64,000 nt of DNA from Pyxidicoccus xibeiensis. GTDB lineage: Bacteria; Myxococcota; Myxococcia; Myxococcales; Myxococcaceae. The position numbers and the translations under genes were made by a program. Under the pieces are notes generated by a model. The model saw only the letters and a list, made by a program, of their open reading frames with translations, was not told where the DNA came from and made no database searches. Of this stretch, positions 9,883 through 19,300 are shown in pieces. Each line of letters starts with the position of its first letter. Positions within the stretch are counted from its first letter, which is position 1. The stretch covers positions 310,001-374,000 of the forward strand of contig NZ_JAJVKV010000007.1 in assembly GCF_024198175.1 (NCBI RefSeq). The letters run 5' to 3'.

Positions 9883-10806
9883 ATGCACTCGCTCTCGAAC
9901 ATCGACGCCTTCGTCCGCGCCGTGGAGGACGGCGACTTCACGCGCGCGGCGCGGAAGCTCGGCCTCACGGCCTCCGCGGTGAGCCGCCGCATCGCCCGGC
10001 TCGAGGAGGAGCTGGGCGTGCGCCTCTTCCAGCGGACCACGCGCTCGCTGCGCCTCACCGACGACGGGCGCGACTTCTACGCCCGCTGCCAGCGCATCCT
10101 GGGCGAACTCGGAGAGGCAAAGGAGTCCCTCGCGCGCTCCCGGAGCCGGCCCACGGGGCGGCTGCGCGTGGAGGCGCCGCAGGTCATCGGCCAGCTCGTC
10201 CTCGCCCCGGCGCTCCCCCGCTTCCTGGAGAAGTACCCCGGCGTCGAGCTGCACCTCACCCTGCGCGACGAGGTGGTGGACCCCATCACCGAGGGCGCCG
10301 ACGTGCTCATCCGCATGGGCCCGCTGGCGGACTCGCGACTGAAGGCGCGCAAGCTCGCCGTGGCGCGGCTGGTGGCGTGCGCCGCCCCCGCCTACCTGGA
10401 GCGCCACGGCACCCCGCGCACGCCCGAGGACCTCGCCCGGCACCAGTGCCTCGGCTTCCTGCGCCAGGGCCTGCCTGCGCCCTGGAGCCTGAAGGACGGA
10501 CGCGGCACCGTCCAGGTGGAGCCGCGCGGCGCGCTCCACGTCAACCACGGCGCCACGCTGCGCGACGCCGCGGTGATGGGGCTCGGCATCGCGTGGATGA
10601 TGGACTTCATGGTGGCGCGGGAGCTCGCCTCCGGCGCGCTCGTCACCGTGCTCGAGGCACATGCCAGTGAGGAGCGCCCCATCCACGCGCTCCATCCGGC
10701 GAACCGCCAGCTGCCACCCCGAGTGCGCGTCTTCCTGAACTTCGTGGCGACGCTCTTCGTGCAGGACGCGGCGAGGGAGTACCACCGCATGCCTCGGAAC
10801 GAGTGA
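9883..10806 (+). CDS. LysR family transcriptional regulator
   Basis: The product has 307 residues. An N-terminal winged helix-turn-helix (residues 1-60) contains FVRAVEDGDFTRAARKLGLT and SAVSRRIARLEEELG. A type-2 periplasmic-binding-protein effector domain follows, with TGRLRVEAP and LIRMGPL. Family members activate or repress adjacent genes in response to small molecules and usually repress themselves. It is divergent from the membrane protein/dehydrogenase pair with about 115 bases between starts, so that operon is the likely target. ATG at 9883 directly precedes the typical first helix. Confidence 0.9.
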   Translation: MHSLSNIDAFVRAVEDGDFTRAARKLGLTASAVSRRIARLEEELGVRLFQRTTRSLRLTDDGRDFYARCQRILGELGEAKESLARSRSRPTGRLRVEAPQVIGQLVLAPALPRFLEKYPGVELHLTLRDEVVDPITEGADVLIRMGPLADSRLKARKLAVARLVACAAPAYLERHGTPRTPEDLARHQCLGFLRQGLPAPWSLKDGRGTVQVEPRGALHVNHGATLRDAAVMGLGIAWMMDFMVARELASGALVTVLEAHASEERPIHALHPANRQLPPRVRVFLNFVATLFVQDAAREYHRMPRNE

Positions 10807-10891
10807 CGGTGCGCACTGCGGCACGTTGGAGAACCGCCAGCTGGTACCGTCTCGGACCGTGCTTCAGCAGCGGGCCGCCCAGGAGGCGAGC

Positions 10892-12409
10892 ATGGACGTG
10901 ACACGCATTGGCGCCGTGGTCTTGATGTGCGTGGCGGGTTTCGCCTCCGGTTGCGTGTCGACGCCAAGGCCCAGCCAGGCCTGGCCCTCGAGTGCGAATG
11001 CAAATTCGCTCATGCCAGCCCACGGCACTCCGCTGCCATCCATCACCGACGCCGAGAAAGCGGAGCGCCAGCCTCGGCGTCAGCACTCCCGTGACGTCGC
11101 GACGAGGGCAGACTCGGACAGCGAACAGAAAGCCGTCGCGGGCAGGCGACAGAGCGCCATGCGGACCCGGCAAGCGGTGCTCGACACCATTGCCAATGTG
11201 AAGGCCTCCACAGGCAGCGCCGCCAACGCGCTTTCCCAGCTCGCGGCCCGTCCACCCGGCCTCGGCGGCAGAGGCCTCAGTGGAGTCAATGGCGCCTTCA
11301 CCCGCTACCTGGACTTCGGTTCCAAGTGGTTGCCATGGCTTCACGGCGTGCTCGGTGGCGCCACCGCGCTCACGCACGCAGCCTCCGAGGTCGTCGACCC
11401 GGACATGGAGCTGGGCATGCTTCGGATGACGGGCTCCCGGCTCCAGGCAGCCCTGTTCGGCGCCATGATGCTGGCCGCGTGGCGCGACTTCCTACAACTT
11501 GCCGACACCGTGCTTCGAGAGTGCCCCGCCTACAGCGCCGAGCGGCTGCTCATGGACCTGCACCGGGTGCAAGGACGGATGGAGCCCACCCTGGCAGCAC
11601 TCGCCTCCCAGGACCCCACGCAGGTCGAGGCAGCGTCCGTCGCGATGCCCGGGTTGATGGGCCAGCTCACCCACGAGTTTGGCTCCATCAGCGAAGGTGC
11701 GCGCGTTTCCATGGAGCGCGTTGGAAGGACGATGGCGGCGGTACAGGCCCTGGAGATGCTCACCCTGGTCTCGGCGCTGAGGATGTCGCTGCCACGGCTG
11801 CCGCCTGCCGCACCCGCCACACTCGGAGTGGGCCTGGTGATGGGCTCGGGTGGTGTGATGGTGGGCTCGCGGATTGTCGTCTCCGCCGAGTGGGTGGAGA
11901 TGATGAGACGGCTCGTGCAAGCGGGCGTCATCTCCGTCCCAGCCGTCAGCGCGGCCATCCGCATCCACGGCGGTCAGGTGTTGATGGCTCAGGCGAACCA
12001 GGACCTGCCCAAGGGCGTGCGCGACGCGCTGGGTGATGGGCCCGAGGTTCGCGCCATGCGCGAGACCGGCAAGGCGGGCGCGGGCATGTCAGAGGCACCG
12101 AAGCATCATGTGCTACCGGCTGAGCATCGTGCCTGGTTCGAGCAGCGCGGCTTTACCGGTGAGCTGAGCATCGACCAGTTCTGCGTCAGGTTGGAGGCGG
12201 CAGACCATCAAGCCATTCATGGAGGCGGTCACTGGCGTCTGGGGCGCACCTGGCCCGGCGAATGGAATCAGATGATCATGCAGGCACTGCTTGAAGCCGA
12301 GACCCGGGCTGGCCGGACGTTGACGCGAAATGCGATCCTGAGGATCGTCGGAGAGAACATGAAGGTGTACGGCATCCCGATGAACTTCACGTCCGGGCGA
12401 AGGCGATGA
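10892..12409 (+). CDS. DUF2380/TIGR02269-type lipoprotein with a probable nuclease toxin C-terminus
   Basis: A 505-residue predicted lipoprotein. The start at 10892 has AGGAGG five bases upstream, and the lipobox ASGC places the lipidated Cys at residue 21. A long helical middle with small hydrophobic segments follows. The last ~90 residues carry HHVLPAEHRAWF and HQAIHGGGHWRLGRTW, a His-rich arrangement reminiscent of HNH/EndoVII-type toxin nucleases (AHH, WHH, LHH). The paralogous lipoprotein family is known from Myxococcus. The stop overlaps the next small gene by four bases, a toxin-immunity layout. Toxin function and delivery, for example by outer-membrane exchange as for SitA, are inferred. 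Confidence 0.8.
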   Translation: MDVTRIGAVVLMCVAGFASGCVSTPRPSQAWPSSANANSLMPAHGTPLPSITDAEKAERQPRRQHSRDVATRADSDSEQKAVAGRRQSAMRTRQAVLDTIANVKASTGSAANALSQLAARPPGLGGRGLSGVNGAFTRYLDFGSKWLPWLHGVLGGATALTHAASEVVDPDMELGMLRMTGSRLQAALFGAMMLAAWRDFLQLADTVLRECPAYSAERLLMDLHRVQGRMEPTLAALASQDPTQVEAASVAMPGLMGQLTHEFGSISEGARVSMERVGRTMAAVQALEMLTLVSALRMSLPRLPPAAPATLGVGLVMGSGGVMVGSRIVVSAEWVEMMRRLVQAGVISVPAVSAAIRIHGGQVLMAQANQDLPKGVRDALGDGPEVRAMRETGKAGAGMSEAPKHHVLPAEHRAWFEQRGFTGELSIDQFCVRLEAADHQAIHGGGHWRLGRTWPGEWNQMIMQALLEAETRAGRTLTRNAILRIVGENMKVYGIPMNFTSGRRR

Positions 12410-12876
12410 CCAACGGAGGCTCCTGGCAGGGGAACTGGAAGGCCCGTCTCTATGAGCGCGTTCGCGAGCACGGGTACGAATCACTGACCGCCTTCGCCGA
12501 GGCACGGCCTACTGCCTCTCTGATTGCGCTGGCGGAGGAACTCGGCGCAGATGACGTTGCCGGGGTGCAGGTGTTCAGCGGGTTGGTGTCCGAAGCGGAG
12601 CGGAACAATCAGCTCACGCGCTTGGTGCGCGGGCAGCTCGTACGCGAACTGGCGAGGTATCTCCCCATGGGCTGGCCGCGCGTGCTGGACGACGACGCCA
12701 GACTGGAGGTTGCCATCGCGCTCGGCCAGTGGTCGGCATACACCCCCGAACCCCATAGGGAGTGCGCGAGGCGAGCCGGCGATGCGCTCCTCGCCTCACC
12801 ACCGCCTCCCGGCTGGCGCCCGCTCGGTCCCGACGACGCCCTGCTCCGCACGCTCCTGCCAGATGAGGAAGCCTGA
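12406..12876 (+). CDS. Putative immunity protein for the DUF2380 lipoprotein
   Basis: A 156-residue soluble, mostly helical protein without a signal peptide. It begins TNGGSWQGNWKARLYERVRE and ends RPLGPDDALLRTLLPDEE. The ATG lies inside the lipoprotein stop (ATGA), so the two are made together. A small cytosolic protein coupled behind a polymorphic surface toxin is the usual place for its immunity factor. No enzyme motif was seen. Function rests on context alone. Confidence 0.6.
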   Translation: MTNGGSWQGNWKARLYERVREHGYESLTAFAEARPTASLIALAEELGADDVAGVQVFSGLVSEAERNNQLTRLVRGQLVRELARYLPMGWPRVLDDDARLEVAIALGQWSAYTPEPHRECARRAGDALLASPPPPGWRPLGPDDALLRTLLPDEEA

Positions 12877-13170
12877 CCGGGCGAAGCACCGCTCCCTCCC
12901 CTGCCCCCTCCAGCCGGACAGTGGCCCCATCTCCTGGACGACACGTCCATGCGCCCCGGAGCCGCTCGCCTGTCCGCCCTCCGGCCTGGCGTCACCTACT
13001 CCGCTGCACAGGTGGGAAGGCGCGTGAATGTGGAGGTGTAAGGCCCAGGCAGCGCATGGGGGCCGGGCGCCTGCTTCCCCCTTGGCACCGTCCATTCCGG
13101 CACCCAAGGTTGTAGGAGGGACGCACGGCCAACCGTAGAGGGGCGATTCGCACGGGGGCGAGGGCACTGA

Positions 13171-16100
13171 ATGGCTGAGGGCTTCCAGTATGCCGGTGTC
13201 GCTCCCGGAGAGCCGCAACCCGGCCGCCGGCTGGGGAACCGCTTCGAGCTCGTCCAGCGCCTGAAGGCGGGCCGCGGCATCTCCACCTGGACCGGCAACG
13301 ACCTGCGCACCGGAGAGCGCGTCGTCGTGAAGGTGACGTCCGCCGTGGCGCTCGCCCCCGCGGCCCGACACCGGCTGGAGCACGAGGCCACCGTCCTCGC
13401 ACGCCTGGAGAGCCCCTTCGTCATCCCCGTGCGCCACCTGGGCACCGCCGGTGACCTGCTCTACCTCGTGACGCCCTGGCTCGAGGGAGAGACGCTGGAG
13501 GAGCGCCTGTCCCGGGGCTCCCTCTCCGTCCCGGAGGCCCTCACCCTGGGCTCCAGCATGCTGTCCGCGCTGACGGAGGTCCACCGCCAGGGCGTCCTCC
13601 ACCGCGACGTGAAGCCCTCCAACCTCCTCGTCTCCGGGGAGCCGCTGTCCCAGGCGACGCTGGTGGACTTCGGCCTGTCGCGCAGCGAGCGGCTGGACCC
13701 GTCCCTGCGGGACTTGCCCGTGGGCACCGCGCGCTACCTGTCGCCGGAGCAGGCCGGGCTGCTCAACCGGCCCGTGGAGGCCACGACGGACCTGTACTCG
13801 GTGGGCATCGTCCTCTTCGAGGCGCTGTCCGGCCGGGCCGCCTTCGACGGCGCCTCCGTGGGTGAAGTCCTTCGCCAGCACCTGGCCACGCGGCCCCGGC
13901 TGCGCTCGGTGGGTGTCGAAGTGCCTCGCGCGCTTGAGGAGCTCATCGCCCGCCTCCTGCAGACGGACCCGCAGGACCGCTACCAGTCCGCCGAGTCCGC
14001 GCTGGCGGACCTGCGCGACATCGAGGATGCGCTCGCGCACGGAGAGGCGGAGCCGGAGCTCGTCACCGGCGCGCACGACCAGCGCCGCAGCCTCGCCGAG
14101 CCGTCCTTCGTGGGCCGCCACGACGAGGTCGTCACGCTGGAGCGCGAGCTGGAGCGCACCCGCGCGGACCTGGGCCGCCTGGTGGTGGTGGAGGGCGAGT
14201 CCGGCGGCGGCAAGAGCCGGCTGCTGGAGGAGTTCTCCGCGCGCGCCCTCCAGCACCGCGCGTGGGTGCTGCATGGCCAGGCGCTGGACCAGGCCGCGCA
14301 GCGCCCCTTCCAGCTCTTCTCCGGGGTGGCCTCGGGCATCTCCACCGCGATGAAGGAGCGGCCCGCGCTCGCGCGGCTGCTGCGGGAGCGGCTGGCGGGT
14401 CAGGAGGCCGGGCTGTGCACGGTGCTGCCGCAGCTGGAGTCCGTGCTGTGCCCGCAGCCCCAGGCGGGGGCGCAGGGGCTGGGGCCGGAGTCGCTGGGCG
14501 AGAGCCGGAGCGTCTGGGCCCTCACGGCCCTGCTGGGCGCGCTGGGCACCGAGGACGAGCCCGCGGTGGTGGTGCTGGACGACTGCCAGTGGGCGGACGA
14601 GCTGACGCTGCGCGCGCTGGAGGGCTGGTCCCTCGCGCGCCGCCAGGCCCGGGGCCGCGTGCTCGTCGTGCTCTCCTTCCGCAGCGAGGACATCGGCCCC
14701 ACGCACGTGCTGCGCCGGCTGGCCCCCACCGCCCACCTGCGGCTGGCCGCCTTCGGCGCGGCGGACGTGACGCGGCTGGCGGAGTCCATGGCCGGCGCCC
14801 TCCCGCCCGAGGCCACCGACCTGGTGGCGCGCCTGTCCGAGGGCAACCCCTTCATGGCCAGCGCCGTGCTGCACGGCCTCGTCGAGGACGCCGTGCTGGT
14901 GCCCGGCCCCGACGGCTGGCGCGTGCAGCCGGAGGCCATGGCGCACGCGCGCTCCTCGCGCCAGGCGGCCACCTTCCTCGTGCGGCGCCTGCGGCTGCTG
15001 CCCCCGGACGCGCTGCGGCTGCTGTCCGTGGGCGCGGTGCTGGGCAAGTCCTTCGACCTGGGGCGCATCGCCGCCCTGGCCGGCACCACCCCGGCGGAGG
15101 TCGTCAGCGCGCTGGACGAGCCCCGCCGCCGGCACATGCTGTGGGCGGACGGCGCGCGCTACACCTTCGTCCACGACAAGCTGCGCGAGGTGCTGCTGGA
15201 CATGCTGACGCCGCAGGAGCGGCGGGAGCTGCACCGGCTGGCGGCGCGCACCGCCGCGAAGAGCGTGCCGCAGGACTCCTTCGACCTAGCGTACCACTTC
15301 GACGCCGCGGGCGAGTACTCGCAGGCGCTGCCCTTCGCGCTGGTCGCCGCGGAGCAGGCCCGCCAGCGCTTCGCCCTGGAGACGGCGGAGCTGAACTACC
15401 GCATCGCCGAGCGCGGCGGGGCCGGCGCGGACGCGGGCACCCGCTTCCGCATCTCCGCCGGCCTGGGCAACGTCCTCATGCTGCGCGGCCGCTACGACGA
15501 GGCCCGCCAGCAGCTCGAGCGCGCCCAGTCCCTCGCCCGCGACAAGCCCGAGCAGGCCCGCATCCTCGGCCAGCTGGGAGAGCTGGCCTTCAAGCGCGGT
15601 GACTTCGGCCAGGCCAACACGTACCTGGAGCAGAGCCTCAAGCTGCTGGGGCGCTGGGTGCCTCCGCGCGGCCTGCTCACCGGGGCCAGCTCCCTGTGGG
15701 AAATCCTCTCGCAGGGCGCCCACACCGTGGCCCCCGGCGTCTTCCTCGGGCGGCGGCCGCTGGAGCGCGGCGACCGGGACATGCTGGCCGTCCAGCTCTA
15801 CAGCCGGCTGGCCTATGGCTACTGGTACCGCCGCGGGCGCATGGCCGTGCTGTGGGCACACCTGCGGGACTTGAACCTGGCGGAGCGCTACCCGCCCACG
15901 CCGGAGCTGGCCCAGGCGTACTCGGCGCACTCGCCCGCGCTCACCACGCTGCCCTGGTTCAGCCGCGCCTTCGCCTACGCGGAGAAGTCGCTGGCCCTGC
16001 GCAAGCAGCAGGGCGACGTGTGGGGCCAGGGCCAGTCGCTGCACTTCTACGGGCTGGCCTGCTACGCCTCCTCGCGCTTCCAGGAGTGCATCGACAAGTG

Positions 16101-18168
16101 CCGCGAGGCGGTGCGCCTGCTGGAGCGCACCGGCGACCCGTGGGAGGTGAACAACGCCACCTTCCAGATTGCGATGTCCCTCTACCGGCTGGGCCGCCTC
16201 AAGGAGGCCCTGGAGACCAGCCGCAGGCTGCACGCGGCGGCGAGCGCGCTGGGGGACCGCTACGCGCAGCGGCTGGGCCTGGAGGCCTGGGCCAAGGCCG
16301 CCGGAGGCCGCATCCCCGGCTCGCTGCTGGAGGGCGAGCTGACCAACCCGGACCAGCCGGACCCGCAGAGCTACGCGGGCGTGCTCCAGGCGGAGGCCAT
16401 CCGCCTCCTGCGCCTGGGCGACGCGTCCGGCGCCGTGGAGGTGCTGGAGCGCGCCGAGAAGCTGGTGGGAGACGCCCACCTGCGCCAGGAGTACGTGGCC
16501 CCGATTGCGCCGTGGCTCGCCACCGCGCTGCGGCAGCTGGCGGAGTGCACCTCGCCCCTGCACCCGGCCCGGCGCGACGCGCTGCTGGAGCGCGCCGAGG
16601 ACGTGGCGAAGCGGGCCCACGCCACCGCGCGCACGTACCGCAACAACCTCCCCCACGCCCTGCGCGAGCGGGGCCTGCTGGCCGCCATGCGCGGCCACCC
16701 CCGCCGGGCCCGCCGCTTCCTGGAGCAGTCCCTGCGCGTGGCGGACACCCAGCACATGCGCGAGGAGCGCGCGCTGACGCTGAAGGCCCGCGGCGAGCTG
16801 GGCCGGGCGCTGGACTGGCCCGGCGCCGCGGAGGACCTGTCGGAGGCCACGCGCGAGCTGGAGGAGCTGGAGGAGGGGCTCGTCCCCGGCAGGCACGAGC
16901 GCGACAACGGCGGCGTGGGCACGCTGTCGCTGGTGGACCGCTTCCCGCGCGTGCTGGAGGCCGGCCGGCGCCTGGCGTCCGCCCTGTCGCGCGAGGCCGT
17001 CTTCGAGGCCGCCCGCCAGTCCATGCTGGAGCTCTTGCGCGCCGAGCACTGCGTGGTGCTGGACCCGCGCGGCCTCCTGCCCGCCGCGGACGTGGAGGAG
17101 CAGGGCGTCAGCCGCACCGCGCTCGCCCGCGCGCTGGAGACGGGCCGCATCACCGTCATGGGCCAGGGGCTGCCCGGCGGCGTCAGCGAGAGCATGGAGC
17201 TGCTCGGCGTGCGCTCGCTCCTGTGCGCCCCCATCCAGGTACGCGGCAAGACGATGGCGTGCCTGGTGGCCAGCCACCGCCAGGTGGGCGCCCTGTTCGG
17301 CGACGACGAGGAGCGGCTGGCCGAGTTCGTCACCGTGCTGGCCGGCGCCGCGCTGGAGAACGCGGAGAACTTCTCCCGCATCGCCGCCCTCTCCGAGGAG
17401 CAGGGCCGCCTGTACCGCGCCGAGCAGGAGGCGGTGCGCCGGCGCGACGACTTCCTCTCCATCGCCGCGCACGAGCTGAAGACGCCGCTCACCTCCCTGC
17501 AGCTCCACATCCAGGGGCTCCAGTCCCAGGTGCGCGCGGGCACGCAGAAGCCGCTGGCCCCGGAGAAGCTCACCACCAAGCTGGAGTCCGCCTACTCGCA
17601 GACGCAGCGGCTGGGGCGGCTGGTGAATGACCTGCTCGACATCTCCCGCATCGCCCAGGGGCAGCTGCACATCAAGCTGGAGGACGTGGACGTGGTGGCG
17701 CTGGTGCGCGGCCAGCTGGAGCGCAGCCGCGAGGCGCTCGCCCGCGCGGAGTGCCCCGTGCGCTTCCACACCTCGGACGCGTCCCTGACGGGCCGCTGGG
17801 ACGCCATGCGCCTGGAGCAGGTGGTGGGCAACCTGCTGGCCAACGCCATGAAGTACGGCGCGCACAAGCCGATTGAAGTCTCCCTGGAGGAGGACGGCGG
17901 CCTGGTGCGGCTCAGGGTCCAGGACCACGGCATCGGCATCGCGGACGAGGACCGCGAGCGCATCTTCGAGCGCTTCGAGCGCGCGGTGTCCGTGCGCCAC
18001 TACGGCGGCTTCGGCCTGGGCCTGTGGATAGTCCGCGAAATCGTGCAGGCCCTGGGCGGCACCATCGACGTGGACAGCACCCCGGGCCAGGGCTCCACCT
18101 TCACCGTCACCCTGCCCCTGGCCGGGCCCGCGCTCGCGCCGGGCGCCGAGTCCGACGCCCTGCACTGA
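13171..18168 (+). CDS. Trifunctional Ser/Thr kinase-AAA ATPase-sensor histidine kinase
   Basis: A single 1665-residue soluble protein. Residues ~20-290 are a Hanks-type kinase: VVVKVT lysine, HRDVKPSN at 144-151, DFG at 166-168 and SPEQAG are intact, while the Gly-rich loop (KAGRGIST) is atypical. An AAA_16-type ATPase follows, with Walker A GESGGGKS (342-349) and VVVLDDCQWADE. About 700 residues of TPR-like helical repeats come next, then a GAF-like domain, then a HisKA box with H1434 (SIAAHELKTPLT). The HATPase_c domain has NLLANAMKYG, DHGIGI and GFGLGLWI. It resembles eukaryotic-type kinases fused to two-component sensors in myxobacteria. No receiver domain or cognate regulator is adjacent. 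Confidence 0.93.
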   Translation: MAEGFQYAGVAPGEPQPGRRLGNRFELVQRLKAGRGISTWTGNDLRTGERVVVKVTSAVALAPAARHRLEHEATVLARLESPFVIPVRHLGTAGDLLYLVTPWLEGETLEERLSRGSLSVPEALTLGSSMLSALTEVHRQGVLHRDVKPSNLLVSGEPLSQATLVDFGLSRSERLDPSLRDLPVGTARYLSPEQAGLLNRPVEATTDLYSVGIVLFEALSGRAAFDGASVGEVLRQHLATRPRLRSVGVEVPRALEELIARLLQTDPQDRYQSAESALADLRDIEDALAHGEAEPELVTGAHDQRRSLAEPSFVGRHDEVVTLERELERTRADLGRLVVVEGESGGGKSRLLEEFSARALQHRAWVLHGQALDQAAQRPFQLFSGVASGISTAMKERPALARLLRERLAGQEAGLCTVLPQLESVLCPQPQAGAQGLGPESLGESRSVWALTALLGALGTEDEPAVVVLDDCQWADELTLRALEGWSLARRQARGRVLVVLSFRSEDIGPTHVLRRLAPTAHLRLAAFGAADVTRLAESMAGALPPEATDLVARLSEGNPFMASAVLHGLVEDAVLVPGPDGWRVQPEAMAHARSSRQAATFLVRRLRLLPPDALRLLSVGAVLGKSFDLGRIAALAGTTPAEVVSALDEPRRRHMLWADGARYTFVHDKLREVLLDMLTPQERRELHRLAARTAAKSVPQDSFDLAYHFDAAGEYSQALPFALVAAEQARQRFALETAELNYRIAERGGAGADAGTRFRISAGLGNVLMLRGRYDEARQQLERAQSLARDKPEQARILGQLGELAFKRGDFGQANTYLEQSLKLLGRWVPPRGLLTGASSLWEILSQGAHTVAPGVFLGRRPLERGDRDMLAVQLYSRLAYGYWYRRGRMAVLWAHLRDLNLAERYPPTPELAQAYSAHSPALTTLPWFSRAFAYAEKSLALRKQQGDVWGQGQSLHFYGLACYASSRFQECIDKCREAVRLLERTGDPWEVNNATFQIAMSLYRLGRLKEALETSRRLHAAASALGDRYAQRLGLEAWAKAAGGRIPGSLLEGELTNPDQPDPQSYAGVLQAEAIRLLRLGDASGAVEVLERAEKLVGDAHLRQEYVAPIAPWLATALRQLAECTSPLHPARRDALLERAEDVAKRAHATARTYRNNLPHALRERGLLAAMRGHPRRARRFLEQSLRVADTQHMREERALTLKARGELGRALDWPGAAEDLSEATRELEELEEGLVPGRHERDNGGVGTLSLVDRFPRVLEAGRRLASALSREAVFEAARQSMLELLRAEHCVVLDPRGLLPAADVEEQGVSRTALARALETGRITVMGQGLPGGVSESMELLGVRSLLCAPIQVRGKTMACLVASHRQVGALFGDDEERLAEFVTVLAGAALENAENFSRIAALSEEQGRLYRAEQEAVRRRDDFLSIAAHELKTPLTSLQLHIQGLQSQVRAGTQKPLAPEKLTTKLESAYSQTQRLGRLVNDLLDISRIAQGQLHIKLEDVDVVALVRGQLERSREALARAECPVRFHTSDASLTGRWDAMRLEQVVGNLLANAMKYGAHKPIEVSLEEDGGLVRLRVQDHGIGIADEDRERIFERFERAVSVRHYGGFGLGLWIVREIVQALGGTIDVDSTPGQGSTFTVTLPLAGPALAPGAESDALH

Positions 18169-18172
18169 GCCA

Positions 18173-19201
18173 TCAGCGCCGCGTCAGCTCCAGGTAGATG
18201 ACGTTGTCCACGCTGTCGCGGTACAGGCGCACGGAGGCGAGCGCGTCGATGGGCACCTCGCCCAGCAGCGCGCGCATGCCGTCCTCGTCCCGGTAGGTGA
18301 GCCACCAGTCCATGAAGGCCTCCATGTAGCCCGTCTCCGGCGGGTACATGGCGAAGTTGGCCACCACCATCCGCCCGCCCGAGCGCAGCATGCCGAACAA
18401 GAGCCCGGTGAGCCGCGTGGCCACCGCGTCCGACAGGTAGTCGTAGAGGCCCGCGGAGTACACGAAGTCCATGTCGGAGAACTTCGTCTTGCCGGACAGC
18501 AGCGCGCGCACGGAGCCGCACTGCGTCTTCACCACGCCGTGCGGGTTGTGGTGCGAAATCTCCGCCAGGCTCAGCGGGTCCTGGTCGAAGGCGACGAGCT
18601 CGGCGACGCGGCGCTCGGCCACCGCGCGCGACGACTCCGCCTCGCGCAGGTGGCCACACGCCACGGAGAGGATGCGCGCGGCGCCCGGCACGCGCTCGGC
18701 CGTCTCGTCGATGGCCCGCGCCAGCAGCTCGCGCCGCTCGCGGACGCTGACCGAGCTGGGCTGCTGGTGCATGAACCGGTAGATTTCACGCCCCGCGTGC
18801 AGCTCGTCCGACGCGTGGTCCATGTACAGGTAGTCGATGAGGACCGCGTCCCCCGCGTACCCGCGCGGCCGCTCATACGCGCGGCGCGTGAAGGGACACT
18901 GGTGGAGGAAGGGCCGCAGCGCATGCTTGCGAGCGACCTCCTTGCAGAAGCGCTTCCACACCTCCGGGCTCCACCGCCTGCGCAGGGTGAGCAGGCCCAG
19001 GTGCAGCGACTGCATGTCCTGCCGCAGCACCTCGTCGGGGGCCTGCAACATCCGCTCGTGGACGTTATCGAGCCACTGCCTCGCATCGTCCAGGGCCTCT
19101 TGGAACGTGGGCTCCGGAGGAGGGGCAACCAGCCTGTTGCGCTCGCCTGCCAGGATGGGGGCAACGCCGCTGCTGGTGGAAGTGGTCTGGGAATCGTGCA
19201 T
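18173..19201 (-). CDS. Class I SAM-dependent methyltransferase-like protein
   Basis: About 342 residues. The N-terminal ~130 residues are helical. A Rossmann methyltransferase core follows, with ILSVACGHLREAE (motif I), VAFDQDPLSLAE (acidic strand), DFVYSAGLYDYLSDAVA and GGRMVVANFAMYPPETGYME. The substrate is unknown. It converges with the giant kinase gene, leaving only four bases between stops. The ATG at 19201 and a GTG at 19234 are both possible starts and neither has a convincing ribosome-binding site. Confidence 0.8.
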   Translation of the reverse strand: MHDSQTTSTSSGVAPILAGERNRLVAPPPEPTFQEALDDARQWLDNVHERMLQAPDEVLRQDMQSLHLGLLTLRRRWSPEVWKRFCKEVARKHALRPFLHQCPFTRRAYERPRGYAGDAVLIDYLYMDHASDELHAGREIYRFMHQQPSSVSVRERRELLARAIDETAERVPGAARILSVACGHLREAESSRAVAERRVAELVAFDQDPLSLAEISHHNPHGVVKTQCGSVRALLSGKTKFSDMDFVYSAGLYDYLSDAVATRLTGLLFGMLRSGGRMVVANFAMYPPETGYMEAFMDWWLTYRDEDGMRALLGEVPIDALASVRLYRDSVDNVIYLELTRR

Positions 19202-19300
19202 CGCCAACACAACGCGGAAGGGGCCGGCTTTCACTTCCTGGACGCCGCCCCCTCAACCAACTCGTGGCACGAGTGGGCAGGCGGGCGCGGCTCCGAAGCC

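Noticed and set aside
12877-13170. Possible additional small gene in the 294-base gap before the kinase
   Set aside because: No frame here has both a ribosome-binding site and protein-like composition.
12796-15234. An 812-residue minus-strand frame
   Set aside because: It runs across the start of the kinase gene and the end of the immunity gene, and shows only antisense-type composition.
15286-18165. A 959-residue minus-strand frame opposite the trifunctional kinase
   Set aside because: It is a shadow of a gene with intact kinase, ATPase and HATPase motifs. The predicted protein is Gln/His/Leu/Arg low complexity.
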